Both the position numbers and the translations under genes were made by a program. The notes below the pieces were generated by a model that saw nothing but the letters and a program-made list of their open reading frames with translations, had not been told where the DNA came from and searched no databases. 64,000 nt of DNA. Source: Pseudaeromonas paramecii (GTDB lineage Bacteria > Pseudomonadota > Gammaproteobacteria > Enterobacterales > Aeromonadaceae). Positions 33,327 to 42,494 of the stretch are shown here, in pieces (within the stretch, counting starts at the first letter, position 1; every line of letters starts with the position of its first letter). The stretch is from contig NZ_BAABFC010000009.1 of assembly GCF_039540575.1 (NCBI RefSeq), forward strand, positions 62,001-126,000, read 5' to 3'.

Positions 33327-34042
33327 AGGCAGCGCCCTCCTTTCTTGGCCACCAGATCCAACCGGGCCTCATGCGCAGCCAACTCCTCGGCTGAGGCCGT
33401 CAGCACCTTGAGATTGAGCCCGCTGCGCAGCAAGGGTCGCGGCGCCTCCACCTGGCTGCCGCTGCTGGCCTCGTTGCCCGCCGACACCAGGTTGAGTCGG
33501 GTCTGTCCCCCGGTCATCAACAAATAGACATCGGCGAGGATCTCGGCATCCAGCAAGGCGCCGTGCAGGGTACGATGGGAGTTGTCGATGCCGTAGCGGC
33601 TGCACAGGGCGTCCAATGAGTTTCGCTTGCCGGGGAACAGACTCCGCGCCATCACCAGGGTATCGGTGACCTGGCAGAACTCCCGGGTCTTGAGCCCCAA
33701 CCCCAACTTGTCAAACTCGTAATCCATGAACCCCACGTCAAAGGGGGCGTTGTGGATGACCAGTTCGGCACCGCGGATAAACTCGATAAACTCCTGCGCC
33801 ACGGCAGAGAAGGGCGGCTTATCCGCCAAGAAGTCATCCGTGATGCCGTGCACCCGGATGGCTTCCTCATCCACCAGCCGATCGGGCTTGAGGTAGACGT
33901 GGAAGTGATTGCCGGTCAGCCGACGGTTGATCACCTCGACACACCCGATTTCGATGATGCGGTGCCCCAGGTAATGGGGGCCGCCCGCCTGGTTCATCCC
34001 TGTGGTTTCGGTATCCAGTACTATCTGGCGATTTGCCTGCAT
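33314..34042 (-). CDS. dnaQ: DNA polymerase III epsilon subunit (proofreading exonuclease)
   Basis: 242 aa. DEDDh exonuclease motifs: Exo I VLDTETTGMN, Exo II IHNAPFDVGFMDYEF, Exo III HGALLDAEILADVYL with the active His. The C-terminal segment (about 190-242) that binds the alpha subunit is present. Divergent from rnhA with 57 bases between start codons, the arrangement known from E. coli. The downstream TIGR03503 gene overlaps it. Confidence 0.96.
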   Translation of the reverse strand: MQANRQIVLDTETTGMNQAGGPHYLGHRIIEIGCVEVINRRLTGNHFHVYLKPDRLVDEEAIRVHGITDDFLADKPPFSAVAQEFIEFIRGAELVIHNAPFDVGFMDYEFDKLGLGLKTREFCQVTDTLVMARSLFPGKRNSLDALCSRYGIDNSHRTLHGALLDAEILADVYLLMTGGQTRLNLVSAGNEASSGSQVEAPRPLLRSGLNLKVLTASAEELAAHEARLDLVAKKGGRCLWRD

Positions 34043-34099
34043 TGGGTTCCAGCGCCTTTTATGTCAAACTCGCGATTTGTTCATCTTACAACAGCCAAG

Positions 34100-34564
34100 A
34101 TGCTAAAACAGGTCGCACTCTACACGGATGGATCTTGCCTCGGTAATCCGGGCCCCGGTGGCTATGCCGCCGTGCTGATCTACCAGCAGCACCGCAAGGA
34201 GCTGTCCCAGGGCTATGCCCTCACCACCAACAATCGCATGGAGATGATGGCGGTCATCGCCGGGCTCAAGAGCCTCAACGCACCCTGTCATGTGATCCTC
34301 ACCACCGACAGTCAATACGTCAAACAGGGCGTCACCCAGTGGATGGCCAACTGGAAGCGCCGTGGCTGGCTGACCGCCAGCAAGGAGCCGGTAAAGAATC
34401 AGGATCTGTGGCTGGCGCTGGACGAGCAAGTCAGCCGACATAAGATCGACTGGCACTGGGTCAAGGGACACTCGGGACATCCCGAAAACGAACGCTGCGA
34501 CGAACTGGCCCGACAGGCCGCCAGCGGCAACCAGCTGCTGCCTGATAGCGGCTACCGTCCCTGA
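34100..34564 (+). CDS. rnhA: Ribonuclease HI
   Basis: 154 aa; degrades RNA in RNA-DNA hybrids. Start placed at ATG 34100-34102 (MLKQVALYTDGSCLGNPGPG). Catalytic acidic residues in YTDGSC, NRMEMMAV, TTDSQYV and ERCDELAR (D-E-D-D), plus the basic handle WKRRGW. The open frame upstream of this ATG is the reverse of dnaQ and not part of the protein. Same length as E. coli RNase HI. Confidence 0.96.
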   Translation: MLKQVALYTDGSCLGNPGPGGYAAVLIYQQHRKELSQGYALTTNNRMEMMAVIAGLKSLNAPCHVILTTDSQYVKQGVTQWMANWKRRGWLTASKEPVKNQDLWLALDEQVSRHKIDWHWVKGHSGHPENERCDELARQAASGNQLLPDSGYRP

Positions 34565-34570
34565 GGCTCC

Positions 34571-35287
34571 CTAGATCCGCGCCATGCCGGGAATGGCCAC
34601 CGGCTTGCGCAGTCGCGCAAGCCGTGTCACAGGCGTCAGCGGGAGGCGGCGCTTGCGTGCCGCCATGACATAGACGGAGGCCAGATAGCCGGCATAGTCC
34701 CGCCCCAGATTTTCTTTCCACCATTGGATGCGGCTGCGGCGCGACAGGGCCGAGAAGCCAAATCGCTCCTGGCGAACCACCTCAAAGCCCAGCAGATGCA
34801 ACCAGTCTTCCACCCGCTCCGGCGAAAACATCCGTGCACACCAGGGCTGCACCCGTCGGGCCGGTGGCCACAGACGGCCCAGCCCCACCAGTCCGTGGGG
34901 GTTGAAGCCGCTGAGGATGAGCCAACCATCATCGGTCAGCACCCGCTCCACCTCTCGCAGCACCTGATGGGGATCCGGGCTGTAATCCAGGGTATGGGCC
35001 AGCAGGCAGGCATCCACGCTGCCGGTTTGGATCGGCAGGTCATCCTCACGCCCCAGCAAACTGAGTCCTTCCCCCTGGCAGCCCAGGGCACACTGATGAC
35101 GAATCGCCGAACAGGCGCAGGAAAGCTGGCCGCTCAGCGCCCCCACCTTGAGCAAGTGGTAACCAAACAGCAGTGGGCACCAGGCATTGAGCCGCTCCTG
35201 AAGCTCGGCCGCCAGCCACTCCCCATGGGGAATATCCGTCCAGCGCTCAGGATAATGCAGGGGCCGATCCGTTCTGGCTGGTTTCAC
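34571..35287 (-). CDS. Class I SAM-dependent methyltransferase (YafS-like)
   Basis: About 238 aa with GTG start at 35285-35287 (GAGG six bases upstream); the frame is open to an ATG at 35341 that lacks an SD. Methyltransf_11-type core: LPIQTGSVDACLLAHTLDYSPDPHQVLREVERVLTDDGWLILSGFNP. The usual glycine-rich motif I is poorly preserved (VGALSGQLS), a feature of YafS-type proteins. Same neighbourhood as E. coli yafS (rnhA, gloB). Substrate unknown. Convergent with rnhA, divergent from gloB. Confidence 0.8.
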   Translation of the reverse strand: MKPARTDRPLHYPERWTDIPHGEWLAAELQERLNAWCPLLFGYHLLKVGALSGQLSCACSAIRHQCALGCQGEGLSLLGREDDLPIQTGSVDACLLAHTLDYSPDPHQVLREVERVLTDDGWLILSGFNPHGLVGLGRLWPPARRVQPWCARMFSPERVEDWLHLLGFEVVRQERFGFSALSRRSRIQWWKENLGRDYAGYLASVYVMAARKRRLPLTPVTRLARLRKPVAIPGMARI

Positions 35288-35364
35288 TGATACCTCGGTC
35301 TGACATTGCCTCGGGCAGTTAATCCCGATATAAGGATGCAAACAAAGTATGGAGATGCCGTTGG

Positions 35365-36138
35365 ATGGCTCAAATCATCACCATATCGTCACGGCAGGAT
35401 AACTATATCTGGCTGCTGATGAAAGATGGATACGCCGTCGTTGTCGACCCAGGTGAAGCGCGCCCCGTGGAGCGGGTGCTCAAAGAGCAGCAGCTCCAGC
35501 TGGCCGCCATCTTACTCACCCATCACCATGACGACCACGTGGGTGGGGTTGCCGAGCTGTTGGCCGCTCACCCCAACTGTCGTCTGTATGGCCCTGATGA
35601 GGCGCTACTGAACCATTTTCGTGCACTACAGGTCATGCAAGATGGCGATCGTCTGGCCCTGCCGGAACTGGACACCGAGTTTCAGGTGCTGGCGCTACCA
35701 GGACACACCCAAAGCCATATCGGCTTTTACGGCCCCCTGGGACTATTTTGTGGTGATGTGCTGTTTGGCGGTGGCTGTGGCCGACTGCTGGGCGGGACAC
35801 CGGAACAGATGCTGACCTCGCTGCACCGGCTCAAATCCCTGCCAGGGGATACCTGGGTCTACTGCGCCCATGAATACACCTGGGATAACCTGCGCTTTTG
35901 TCTCACGGTGGAACCCGACAACCAAGCGCTGCTGGAACGAGTTCGCCGCTGCGCCAAGTTGCGCCGTCAGGGGGTACCGACGGTGCCCTTTCCGCTAGCT
36001 GAAGAGCAGACCACCAACTGTTTCTTACGCACGGATCAGCCGTCTGTGCGGTCCGCGGCGCAAATGATGGCCATGTCGGAATGTAACAACGAGATCGAGA
36101 TCTTTGTTTTTTTGCGGCAAAAAAAGAATAATTTTTAG
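35365..36138 (+). CDS. gloB: Hydroxyacylglutathione hydrolase (glyoxalase II)
   Basis: 257-aa metallo-beta-lactamase-fold enzyme hydrolysing S-lactoylglutathione to lactate and glutathione. Metal motif THHHDDHVGG, then LPGHTQSHIGF, CGDVLFGGGCGRL, and the family's C-terminal CAHEYTWDNLRFCLTVEPDN substrate region. Two-domain length like the E. coli enzyme (251 aa). The ATG is at 35365 with GGAG upstream. Position next to rnhA/dnaQ/yafS and mltD matches E. coli. Confidence 0.94.
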   Translation: MAQIITISSRQDNYIWLLMKDGYAVVVDPGEARPVERVLKEQQLQLAAILLTHHHDDHVGGVAELLAAHPNCRLYGPDEALLNHFRALQVMQDGDRLALPELDTEFQVLALPGHTQSHIGFYGPLGLFCGDVLFGGGCGRLLGGTPEQMLTSLHRLKSLPGDTWVYCAHEYTWDNLRFCLTVEPDNQALLERVRRCAKLRRQGVPTVPFPLAEEQTTNCFLRTDQPSVRSAAQMMAMSECNNEIEIFVFLRQKKNNF

Positions 36139-36236
36139 CCGAAAAACTGGCGTATATGTTGCTTTATAGTGCCAAAGGTTGATCCTCGCCAGGATCCTCC
36201 CTACCATCTGTCGACACTTTGACGAGCTGAGCAAAC

Positions 36237-37766
36237 ATGAAGCTAAGAGTAACCCTGTTGGGTGCCCTGCTGCTGACTGGATGCCAGACCTTGCAAACCA
36301 CAGAGCAATCGGATCGCCCGGATGAGTCCATGCCGGAGATCATGGTGGTGCAGCACCATAGCGTGCAGGCAAGGTCGGCCCATGACCGATCGGAATCTTC
36401 CGAGCAGCGCCAAACCGACATCTGGGCCCACATGGCCAGCCAAATGACCCTTGAGGTGCCGGATGATCCTGAGATCCAGCGATTCCGTGACTGGTATCTG
36501 CGCCACCCCAAGACCCTGACCGACGTCGCCGAACGTGCCGCCCCCTTCCTCTACCTGGTGGTAGATGAGATTGAACAAAACCAGATGCCAATGGAGCTGG
36601 CATTGCTACCGATTGTAGAGAGTGCCTACAATCCGAATGCACGCTCCCATGGCAATGCTGTTGGTTTGTGGCAGTTCCTGGCGCCTACCGGCCGACGCTT
36701 TGGTCTCAAGCGGGATGCCTGGTATGACGGTCGTCGTGATGTGGCCGCCTCCACCCAGGCCGCCATGGCCTACTTCACCTACCTTAACGAGTTTTTCGAT
36801 GGTGACTGGTACAACACCCTGGCCGCCTACAATGCCGGTGAAGGGCGGATCCAACAGGCCATCCGCAAGCAGCAAAAGGCGGGCAAGCCCACCGACTTCT
36901 GGTCGTTGCAATTGCCGCGGGAAACCCGCGCCTACGTGCCGCGCCTGCTGGCCCTGGCGGACATCATCAAGCAAGCCGATCACTATGGTGTGACGCTGCC
37001 CCCCGTGCCCAATCGCCCCAAGGTCAAGCGTATCGATACCGGTGGTCAGGTGGACTTGAACCAGGTCGCCGACATGGCCGGGCTCAGCCTGAGCCAACTC
37101 AAGGCCCTCAACCCGGGCTATAGCCGCAATGTCAGCTCACCCAACGGCCCCTTCCACCTGTTGGTGCCGGTGAGCAAGGCCGAACCCTTGGAGCTGGCAC
37201 TGGCGGAACTCTCCCCGCGGCAGAAGGCCAACTGGGGCAGCTATGTGGTGAAACGTGGCGATACCCTGGGTGAAATTGCCTTGAACCACGGTGTCACTGT
37301 GGCTCAGCTCAAACGCAGCAATCAGCTGGACAACACCCGCTCCTTGCGCGTGGGCCAGAGCCTGGTGATCCCCAACGATCAGGCCCAGCAACTGCAGCGG
37401 GAACTGGATCGCCTCACCGCCAGCAACAATCGGCGGTTCCATACGGTCAAGGAGGGCGAAAGCCTGTGGAGCATCAGCCGCACCTATCAGATCTCCGAGG
37501 CTGAGCTGCGCCGCTGGAATCAACTGAGCGACAAGGCGGCTATCAAATCCGGACAACAGCTGGCCGTTCGCAAGCCGGCCAAGAGCGCCACGGCCAGCAA
37601 GGCCACCATGATCCGTTATCAAATCCGTCAGGGCGACTCCCTCTCCTCCATCGCCGAACAGTTCAACGTCAGCGTGACGGACTTGGTACGCTGGAATCAG
37701 CTCTCCGATACCCGCCGCATCAAGACCGGAGACACCCTGCGGATCCGCAGTCTGACCGGCGTCTAG
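36237..37766 (+). CDS. mltD: Membrane-bound lytic murein transglycosylase D with three LysM domains
   Basis: 509-aa lipoprotein: lipobox LTGC (Cys16). The SLT domain covers about residues 105-215, with catalytic Glu128 in PIVESAYNP and then GLWQFLAPTG and LAAYNAGEGR. Three C-terminal LysM repeats at about 336-379, 401-445 and 460-504 bind glycan strands; the E. coli protein (452 aa) has two. Cleaves peptidoglycan glycan chains with 1,6-anhydro ring formation at the outer-membrane inner face. Followed by a shared bidirectional terminator. Confidence 0.94.
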   Translation: MKLRVTLLGALLLTGCQTLQTTEQSDRPDESMPEIMVVQHHSVQARSAHDRSESSEQRQTDIWAHMASQMTLEVPDDPEIQRFRDWYLRHPKTLTDVAERAAPFLYLVVDEIEQNQMPMELALLPIVESAYNPNARSHGNAVGLWQFLAPTGRRFGLKRDAWYDGRRDVAASTQAAMAYFTYLNEFFDGDWYNTLAAYNAGEGRIQQAIRKQQKAGKPTDFWSLQLPRETRAYVPRLLALADIIKQADHYGVTLPPVPNRPKVKRIDTGGQVDLNQVADMAGLSLSQLKALNPGYSRNVSSPNGPFHLLVPVSKAEPLELALAELSPRQKANWGSYVVKRGDTLGEIALNHGVTVAQLKRSNQLDNTRSLRVGQSLVIPNDQAQQLQRELDRLTASNNRRFHTVKEGESLWSISRTYQISEAELRRWNQLSDKAAIKSGQQLAVRKPAKSATASKATMIRYQIRQGDSLSSIAEQFNVSVTDLVRWNQLSDTRRIKTGDTLRIRSLTGV

Positions 37767-37785
37767 TTCGGCGCGTCAACAAGCA

Positions 37786-37812
37786 AAAGCCCGCCAATTG
37801 GCGGGCTTTTTT
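37786..37812. terminator. Bidirectional terminator between mltD and the efflux operon
   Basis: 8-bp stem (37788-37795 with 37800-37807), AATT loop, T6 on the plus strand and T4 on the minus strand. Serves both convergent transcripts. Confidence 0.85.
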
Positions 37813-37830
37813 GTTCCTGCTTGCTCACGG

Positions 37831-39264
37831 CTAGCTAGCCGAATGACTTGCCAACCAGTGCGTCAGACGAGGCGAAGTACCCAATGCTTGGAGGAGAGTC
37901 ATCTGGTTGAGCAAGCGGTTATAGTGATTCTCCAGCAGGCTCTGCTGGGCTTCCCGACGGGATTTGCGCTGCTCCAGCCAGGTGGACAGATCGTCTTCCC
38001 CCAGGCGGTAACGCTGCTCAGCCAACCGCTCGCCGGCCTCGGCCAATGTCAGGGCCTGCTGCAACCGCTCCCCCTGCTGGGCGTAGTGCTGCTGGGCGGC
38101 CAGGGCGTTTTCCACCTCGCTCAGGGCACTGAACAGATCCTGCCGAAATCCCACCACCACCTCGGCATAATCCTGACGGGCCAGCTCGATGCTCACCTGC
38201 CCCTGTTGCCAATTGACAAACGGCAGGCTCAGCCCCGCCCCCAGCGTCCCCACCGGATCCTGACTGAAGCGCCATAGCGCGCTGCTGGCGGTCCCCAACG
38301 CGCCGGTCAGGGTGAAGCTCGGATAAAGGCTCAATCGCTCATTGTCGACCGCCGCCAGGCTTTCCCGTAACCGGTATTCCGAGGCCCGCAGGTCCGGGCG
38401 GCGGGACAACAACTTGGCCGGCAGATCCGCCGGCAGCGTCGGTATTGTCTTGTCGCTAAGCTGGTGCGGTTCGGCCTGCCATTGCTCCGGCGGCCGATCC
38501 AGCAGCAGCGCCAGGGCATTACGCGCCTCCACTAGCTGCTGCCGATAGGTGTAGAGGCTCGCCTCCTGGCTGACCACGCTCTGGGCCGCGGTCACCCGAT
38601 CTAGACCACTGACCGCCCCCGCCAGGTATTGCTGGTCCACCAACTGCTGCACCCGCAGGCTGTCTTCCACATTGGCCTGCGCCAGGCCGATCAGCTCGTT
38701 TAGGTAGCCCAGCTGCCAGTAAGCCTGAGCCGCACTGCCCACCAGGGAGAGCGCGGTGGCGGCTCTGTCCTCTGCGGTCGCCTGAAGCTCCCACTGCGCC
38801 TCATCGCGCGCTGCATCCAGCTTGCCCCACAGATCCAGCTCGTAGCTAAGCCCCAGACTGGCGCTGCTGCTGTCACTCATCCCCTTGCCGGAGAGATCAT
38901 GGCTGCGACTTGTGGCCAGCTCGGCACTCCAGTTGAGCCCCTGCTGGTGGCGGACGAGCTGCAACTGCAGCTGGGCCTTGCGCAGCTTGATGGCGGCGGT
39001 GGTGAGATCGGCATTATGGGTCAGCACCTGCTCGATCAATTGATCGAGCGCCGGATCGGCAAACGTCGTCCAATCGGCCTGCCCCTCCAGCTGCTGAACC
39101 GTTTGCTGCCAATGGGAGGGCAACGGCATCAGCGGCCGCTGGTAATCGCTGCGCAGCGGGCTCTGGCAGGCGGTGAGTCCCAAGGCCAGACAGAGCCCCA
39201 GGGCGGTACGGGTAAGTGCAAATCGCTTCAGACTGGTCACGGCCAACGCCTCACTATTACTCAC
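37831..39264 (-). CDS. NodT-family outer-membrane efflux lipoprotein
   Basis: 477 aa. Signal peptide with lipobox LTAC (Cys33) marks it as an OM lipoprotein of the RND/MacAB channel group. Two repeated TolC-like halves rich in coiled coil; conserved segments LLSRRPDLRASEYRLRE and PFVNWQQGQVSIELARQDY. GTG start at 39262-39264, overlapping the macB end by eight bases. Predicted trimeric exit duct for the MacA-MacB system encoded upstream. Confidence 0.88.
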   Translation of the reverse strand: MSNSEALAVTSLKRFALTRTALGLCLALGLTACQSPLRSDYQRPLMPLPSHWQQTVQQLEGQADWTTFADPALDQLIEQVLTHNADLTTAAIKLRKAQLQLQLVRHQQGLNWSAELATSRSHDLSGKGMSDSSSASLGLSYELDLWGKLDAARDEAQWELQATAEDRAATALSLVGSAAQAYWQLGYLNELIGLAQANVEDSLRVQQLVDQQYLAGAVSGLDRVTAAQSVVSQEASLYTYRQQLVEARNALALLLDRPPEQWQAEPHQLSDKTIPTLPADLPAKLLSRRPDLRASEYRLRESLAAVDNERLSLYPSFTLTGALGTASSALWRFSQDPVGTLGAGLSLPFVNWQQGQVSIELARQDYAEVVVGFRQDLFSALSEVENALAAQQHYAQQGERLQQALTLAEAGERLAEQRYRLGEDDLSTWLEQRKSRREAQQSLLENHYNRLLNQMTLLQALGTSPRLTHWLASHSAS

Positions 39265-41221
39265 GAGCCAAGGCCTCTATCGGGTCGAGCCGGGCGGCAT
39301 TGCGCGCCGGCAGGAAGCCAAACAGCACACCAATCAGGGTCGAACAGGTCACGGCCATCAAGATGGAACCGACGGAAAACAGCATGCTGATGGCGGAGAC
39401 AAACAGCGAGAACAGCAGCCCCACGCCGAAGGAGCAGAGGATGCCGATGGTGCCGCCCAACAGGCAAACCAGCACCGCCTCGATGAGGAACTGCTGCAAG
39501 ATGTCCGACTGCCTGGCCCCCACCGCCATGCGGATGCCGATCTCGCGGGTGCGCTCGGTCACCGACACCAGCATGATGTTCATCACGCCGATCCCCCCGA
39601 CGATCAGTGAAATGACGGCGATGGCGGAGATCAGCAGCGCCAGGGTCCCGGTGGTCTTCTGCACCGTCTTCATGATGCTGTCGCTGCTGTTGGTAAACAC
39701 GTCCTTGGTGCCGTGCCGCAGGGTCAGCAGCTGGACGATCTGCTGATTGGCCACCGCATTGGACATGCCGTCCTTCACCCGGATCAGGATGGAGCTGAAG
39801 AACCGCTGCCCCTCCAGGCGCGCCATGGAGGCGGTATAGGGGAGCCAGACGTTCAGTGAGTCGGTATTGCCAAAGCCACTGTCCTGCGCCGCCAGCACGC
39901 CTATGATGCGGCAGGGCAGACTGCCCAGCAGCAGCACCTTGCCCATGGGATTGTCGTTGGCAAACAGCCGCTGGCGGGTGTTGTCATCGATCACCACCAC
40001 CTGGGAGAGGTGCTGGATATGCTCCTGATCGAAGCTGCGCCCCAAGGCAAAGTCATAGCCCTTGACGCGGAAAAACTGCTCGCCGACCCCGCTCACCGAG
40101 GCATTGGCGGTCAGATTGCCATAGCGCAACACCTGAGTACTGCTGATGGAGGGGGTGGCACTGTCCACATAGATCTGCCCCTGCAGGGCCCGCAGATCGC
40201 CCGGCGACAGGGTCTCGACCCGTGCGGCGCGGGTATCCCCCCAGTCCTTACCCGGATAGATGCCGATGGTGTTGGTGCCCATACGGCTGATGTTATCGAT
40301 CACCGACTGACTGGCACCACGCCCCAGCGCCACCACGCTGACCACGGCCATGATGCCGATGATGATCCCCAGCATGGTCAGCAGGGTACGCAGCCGGTGG
40401 GTCGCCATGGCGATCCCGGCCATCTTGGCCGCCTCGACAAAGCGGCCCCATCCGCTACGCCAGCCCTCCCGGGCACCCGTCGTGTCCAGGCTGGTCGTCT
40501 GGTCGCGGGTCAGCGCTAGGTCCTGCCGTAAGTGTTCGTTCACTCTGTCCGCCGTGATGCGACCATCGCTGATCTCTATGATGCGACGGGCATAGGCCGC
40601 CACCGCCGCGTCGTGAGTCACCAATATGATGGTATGCCCCTGGACATTGAGCTCCTGCAGTATGGCCATCACCTCCTGACCGCTGCGGCTGTCCAGGGCC
40701 CCCGTGGGCTCATCGGCCAAAATCACGTTGCCGCCGTTCATCAGCGCCCGGGCGATACTCACCCGCTGCTGTTGGCCGCCGGAAAGCTGGCTGGGTTTGT
40801 GGCCAGTGCGATCCGCCAGGCCGAGTCGACTCAGCAGCTCGGCGGCCCGCGCCTCCCGCACCGCCTTGGGCTTACCGGCATAGACGGCGGGAATGGCCAC
40901 GTTCTCCAAGGCGCTCAGGTGCGGCAGCAGGTGATAGCGCTGGAAGATGAAGCCGAAATGATCCCGCCGCAATGCGGCCAACTGATCCGGCGCCAGGCTG
41001 CCGGTTGCCACCCCGGCGATCCGGTACTGCCCCTCACTGGGTCGGTCGAGACAGCCCAGCAGGTTCATCAGGGTGGACTTGCCAGAACCCGACGCCCCCA
41101 TGATGGCCACCATCTCGCCCTGAGCAATGGTCAAATCCACATCCTGCAACACCTGGACCTGGGCCTCCGGCTCACCGAAGCGGCGTCCTACCCCGGACAG
41201 GGCAATCAAAGGTTCACTCAT
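39257..41221 (-). CDS. macB: MacB-type ABC transporter (ATPase-permease fusion)
   Basis: 654 aa. N-terminal ATPase: Walker A GASGSGKSTLMNLLG, signature LSGGQQQRVSIARAL, Walker B VILADEPTGALD, H-loop LVTHD. Then TM1 near residue 275 (LRTLLTMLGIIIGIMAVVSVV), a large periplasmic domain, and three C-terminal TMs of the FtsX/MacB type. This matches tripartite export of macrolides, lipopeptides or enterotoxin in E. coli; the substrate here is unknown. Three bases after macA. Confidence 0.92.
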   Translation of the reverse strand: MSEPLIALSGVGRRFGEPEAQVQVLQDVDLTIAQGEMVAIMGASGSGKSTLMNLLGCLDRPSEGQYRIAGVATGSLAPDQLAALRRDHFGFIFQRYHLLPHLSALENVAIPAVYAGKPKAVREARAAELLSRLGLADRTGHKPSQLSGGQQQRVSIARALMNGGNVILADEPTGALDSRSGQEVMAILQELNVQGHTIILVTHDAAVAAYARRIIEISDGRITADRVNEHLRQDLALTRDQTTSLDTTGAREGWRSGWGRFVEAAKMAGIAMATHRLRTLLTMLGIIIGIMAVVSVVALGRGASQSVIDNISRMGTNTIGIYPGKDWGDTRAARVETLSPGDLRALQGQIYVDSATPSISSTQVLRYGNLTANASVSGVGEQFFRVKGYDFALGRSFDQEHIQHLSQVVVIDDNTRQRLFANDNPMGKVLLLGSLPCRIIGVLAAQDSGFGNTDSLNVWLPYTASMARLEGQRFFSSILIRVKDGMSNAVANQQIVQLLTLRHGTKDVFTNSSDSIMKTVQKTTGTLALLISAIAVISLIVGGIGVMNIMLVSVTERTREIGIRMAVGARQSDILQQFLIEAVLVCLLGGTIGILCSFGVGLLFSLFVSAISMLFSVGSILMAVTCSTLIGVLFGFLPARNAARLDPIEALARE

Positions 41222-41224
41222 GGC

Positions 41225-42427
41225 CTACATTCCCGGTGGCGGGCCACGGTGCTGCGACTCGGCCGCCATGGCCGCCTGCTCGGTGGCGGCGATATCATCC
41301 CCCAGGATCACCTGATCCCCTTCCTTGAGGCCGTCGGTGATCTCCACATTGATGTCGTCCTTGCGCCCCAAGGTGACTGGCTGCGGCAGCGGCTTGCCAT
41401 CCGGCCCCACCAGCCAGACCTGGCTACGACCGCCCAGGGTCCCCCCCCGTAACGCGGACAGCGGCACGGTCAGCACCTGCTTGCTCTCGCCCAGCACCAC
41501 TGTCACTTCGGCGGTCATGGATACCCGCAACTTGTGGTCGGGGTTGGGCACATCGAACAGGGCGTTGTAATAGATGGCCGAATCGGAACTGGTACTTGAG
41601 CTGGAGCTGCTGTCGTCTTCGGACTCCGACTCTGGCGCCGGCTCGATGGCCCGCAGGGTGCTGGTATGGCGGGTCTGCTGATCCCCCAGCACGGTAAACC
41701 AGCAGGCTTGGCCAGGTTGTACCCGGATGACGTCTGCCTCGGAGATCTGGGCCTTGACCGTCATGGTATCCAGATCCGCCAACTTGAGGATGGTGGGTGC
41801 CGACTGGGTGGAGACCACCGTCTGTCCCTCTTCGGTGACGATGGCGATCACCACCCCATCAATGGGCGCCAGGATGCGGGTATAGGCCAGGTTGGCCTTG
41901 GCGTTATCCACTTCGATGCGGGATTGCTGCAGCTGGGCGGCCAGACTGTCCAACTCGGCCTGGGTCTGGGCCACATCCGCCTCGGCGGTTTCCAGATCCG
42001 AGGTGGCATTGGCGTCGTTGCGACGTAATTGACGCTGGCGGGTCAACACCAGCTGCTGCTTGCGCAGCAAGGCCCGCTTGGATTTTTGCTGGGCCCGGAT
42101 ATTATCCAGCCCGGCCTGGGCGGTGCGCAGATCGTTTTGCTGCAAGACAGGATCTATCTCGGCCAGCTGCTCGCCCTTCTTGACCGACTGCCCCAGGCTC
42201 ACCGCCAGGTGTTTGAGCTGACCGGAAACCTGGGCCCCCACACTCACCTGCTTGAAACCCGCCAGGCTGCCGGTGGCCAGCACCTCTTCACGAATATCCT
42301 GGCGGCCGACGGCCACCGTCATGTATGACCTTGGCGGCGGTGCCAACAGGCGATGGGCGACCACCCCGCCAACTATCACCAGCACCAGACCGGTTAACCA
42401 CCACCCCTTATGACAGCGCTTGTTCAC
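41225..42427 (-). CDS. macA: MacA-type periplasmic adaptor protein
   Basis: 400-aa membrane-fusion protein: N-terminal anchor TM (WWLTGLVLVIVGGVVAHRLL), lipoyl half-motif region (GAQVSGQLKHLAVSLGQSVKKGEQL), an alpha-helical hairpin (about 95-180), and TRILAPIDGVV. Odd feature: an acidic/Ser-rich low-complexity loop at about 264-284 in the beta-barrel domain. GTG start at 42425-42427 with AAGGAG nine bases upstream. Encoded first in the macA-macB-OM lipoprotein set. Confidence 0.9.
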   Translation of the reverse strand: MNKRCHKGWWLTGLVLVIVGGVVAHRLLAPPPRSYMTVAVGRQDIREEVLATGSLAGFKQVSVGAQVSGQLKHLAVSLGQSVKKGEQLAEIDPVLQQNDLRTAQAGLDNIRAQQKSKRALLRKQQLVLTRQRQLRRNDANATSDLETAEADVAQTQAELDSLAAQLQQSRIEVDNAKANLAYTRILAPIDGVVIAIVTEEGQTVVSTQSAPTILKLADLDTMTVKAQISEADVIRVQPGQACWFTVLGDQQTRHTSTLRAIEPAPESESEDDSSSSSSTSSDSAIYYNALFDVPNPDHKLRVSMTAEVTVVLGESKQVLTVPLSALRGGTLGGRSQVWLVGPDGKPLPQPVTLGRKDDINVEITDGLKEGDQVILGDDIAATEQAAMAAESQHRGPPPGM

Positions 42428-42494
42428 CTAGTTACGCTCCTTGACGATTTCGCCAAGGCATTTTAGGGATGGGCCAGAGAGTCCCCTAGCCTGC

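Noticed and set aside
33752..34099. Long N-terminal extension of RNase HI
   Set aside because: It reads antisense to dnaQ; the canonical RNase HI N-terminus begins at the ATG 34100.
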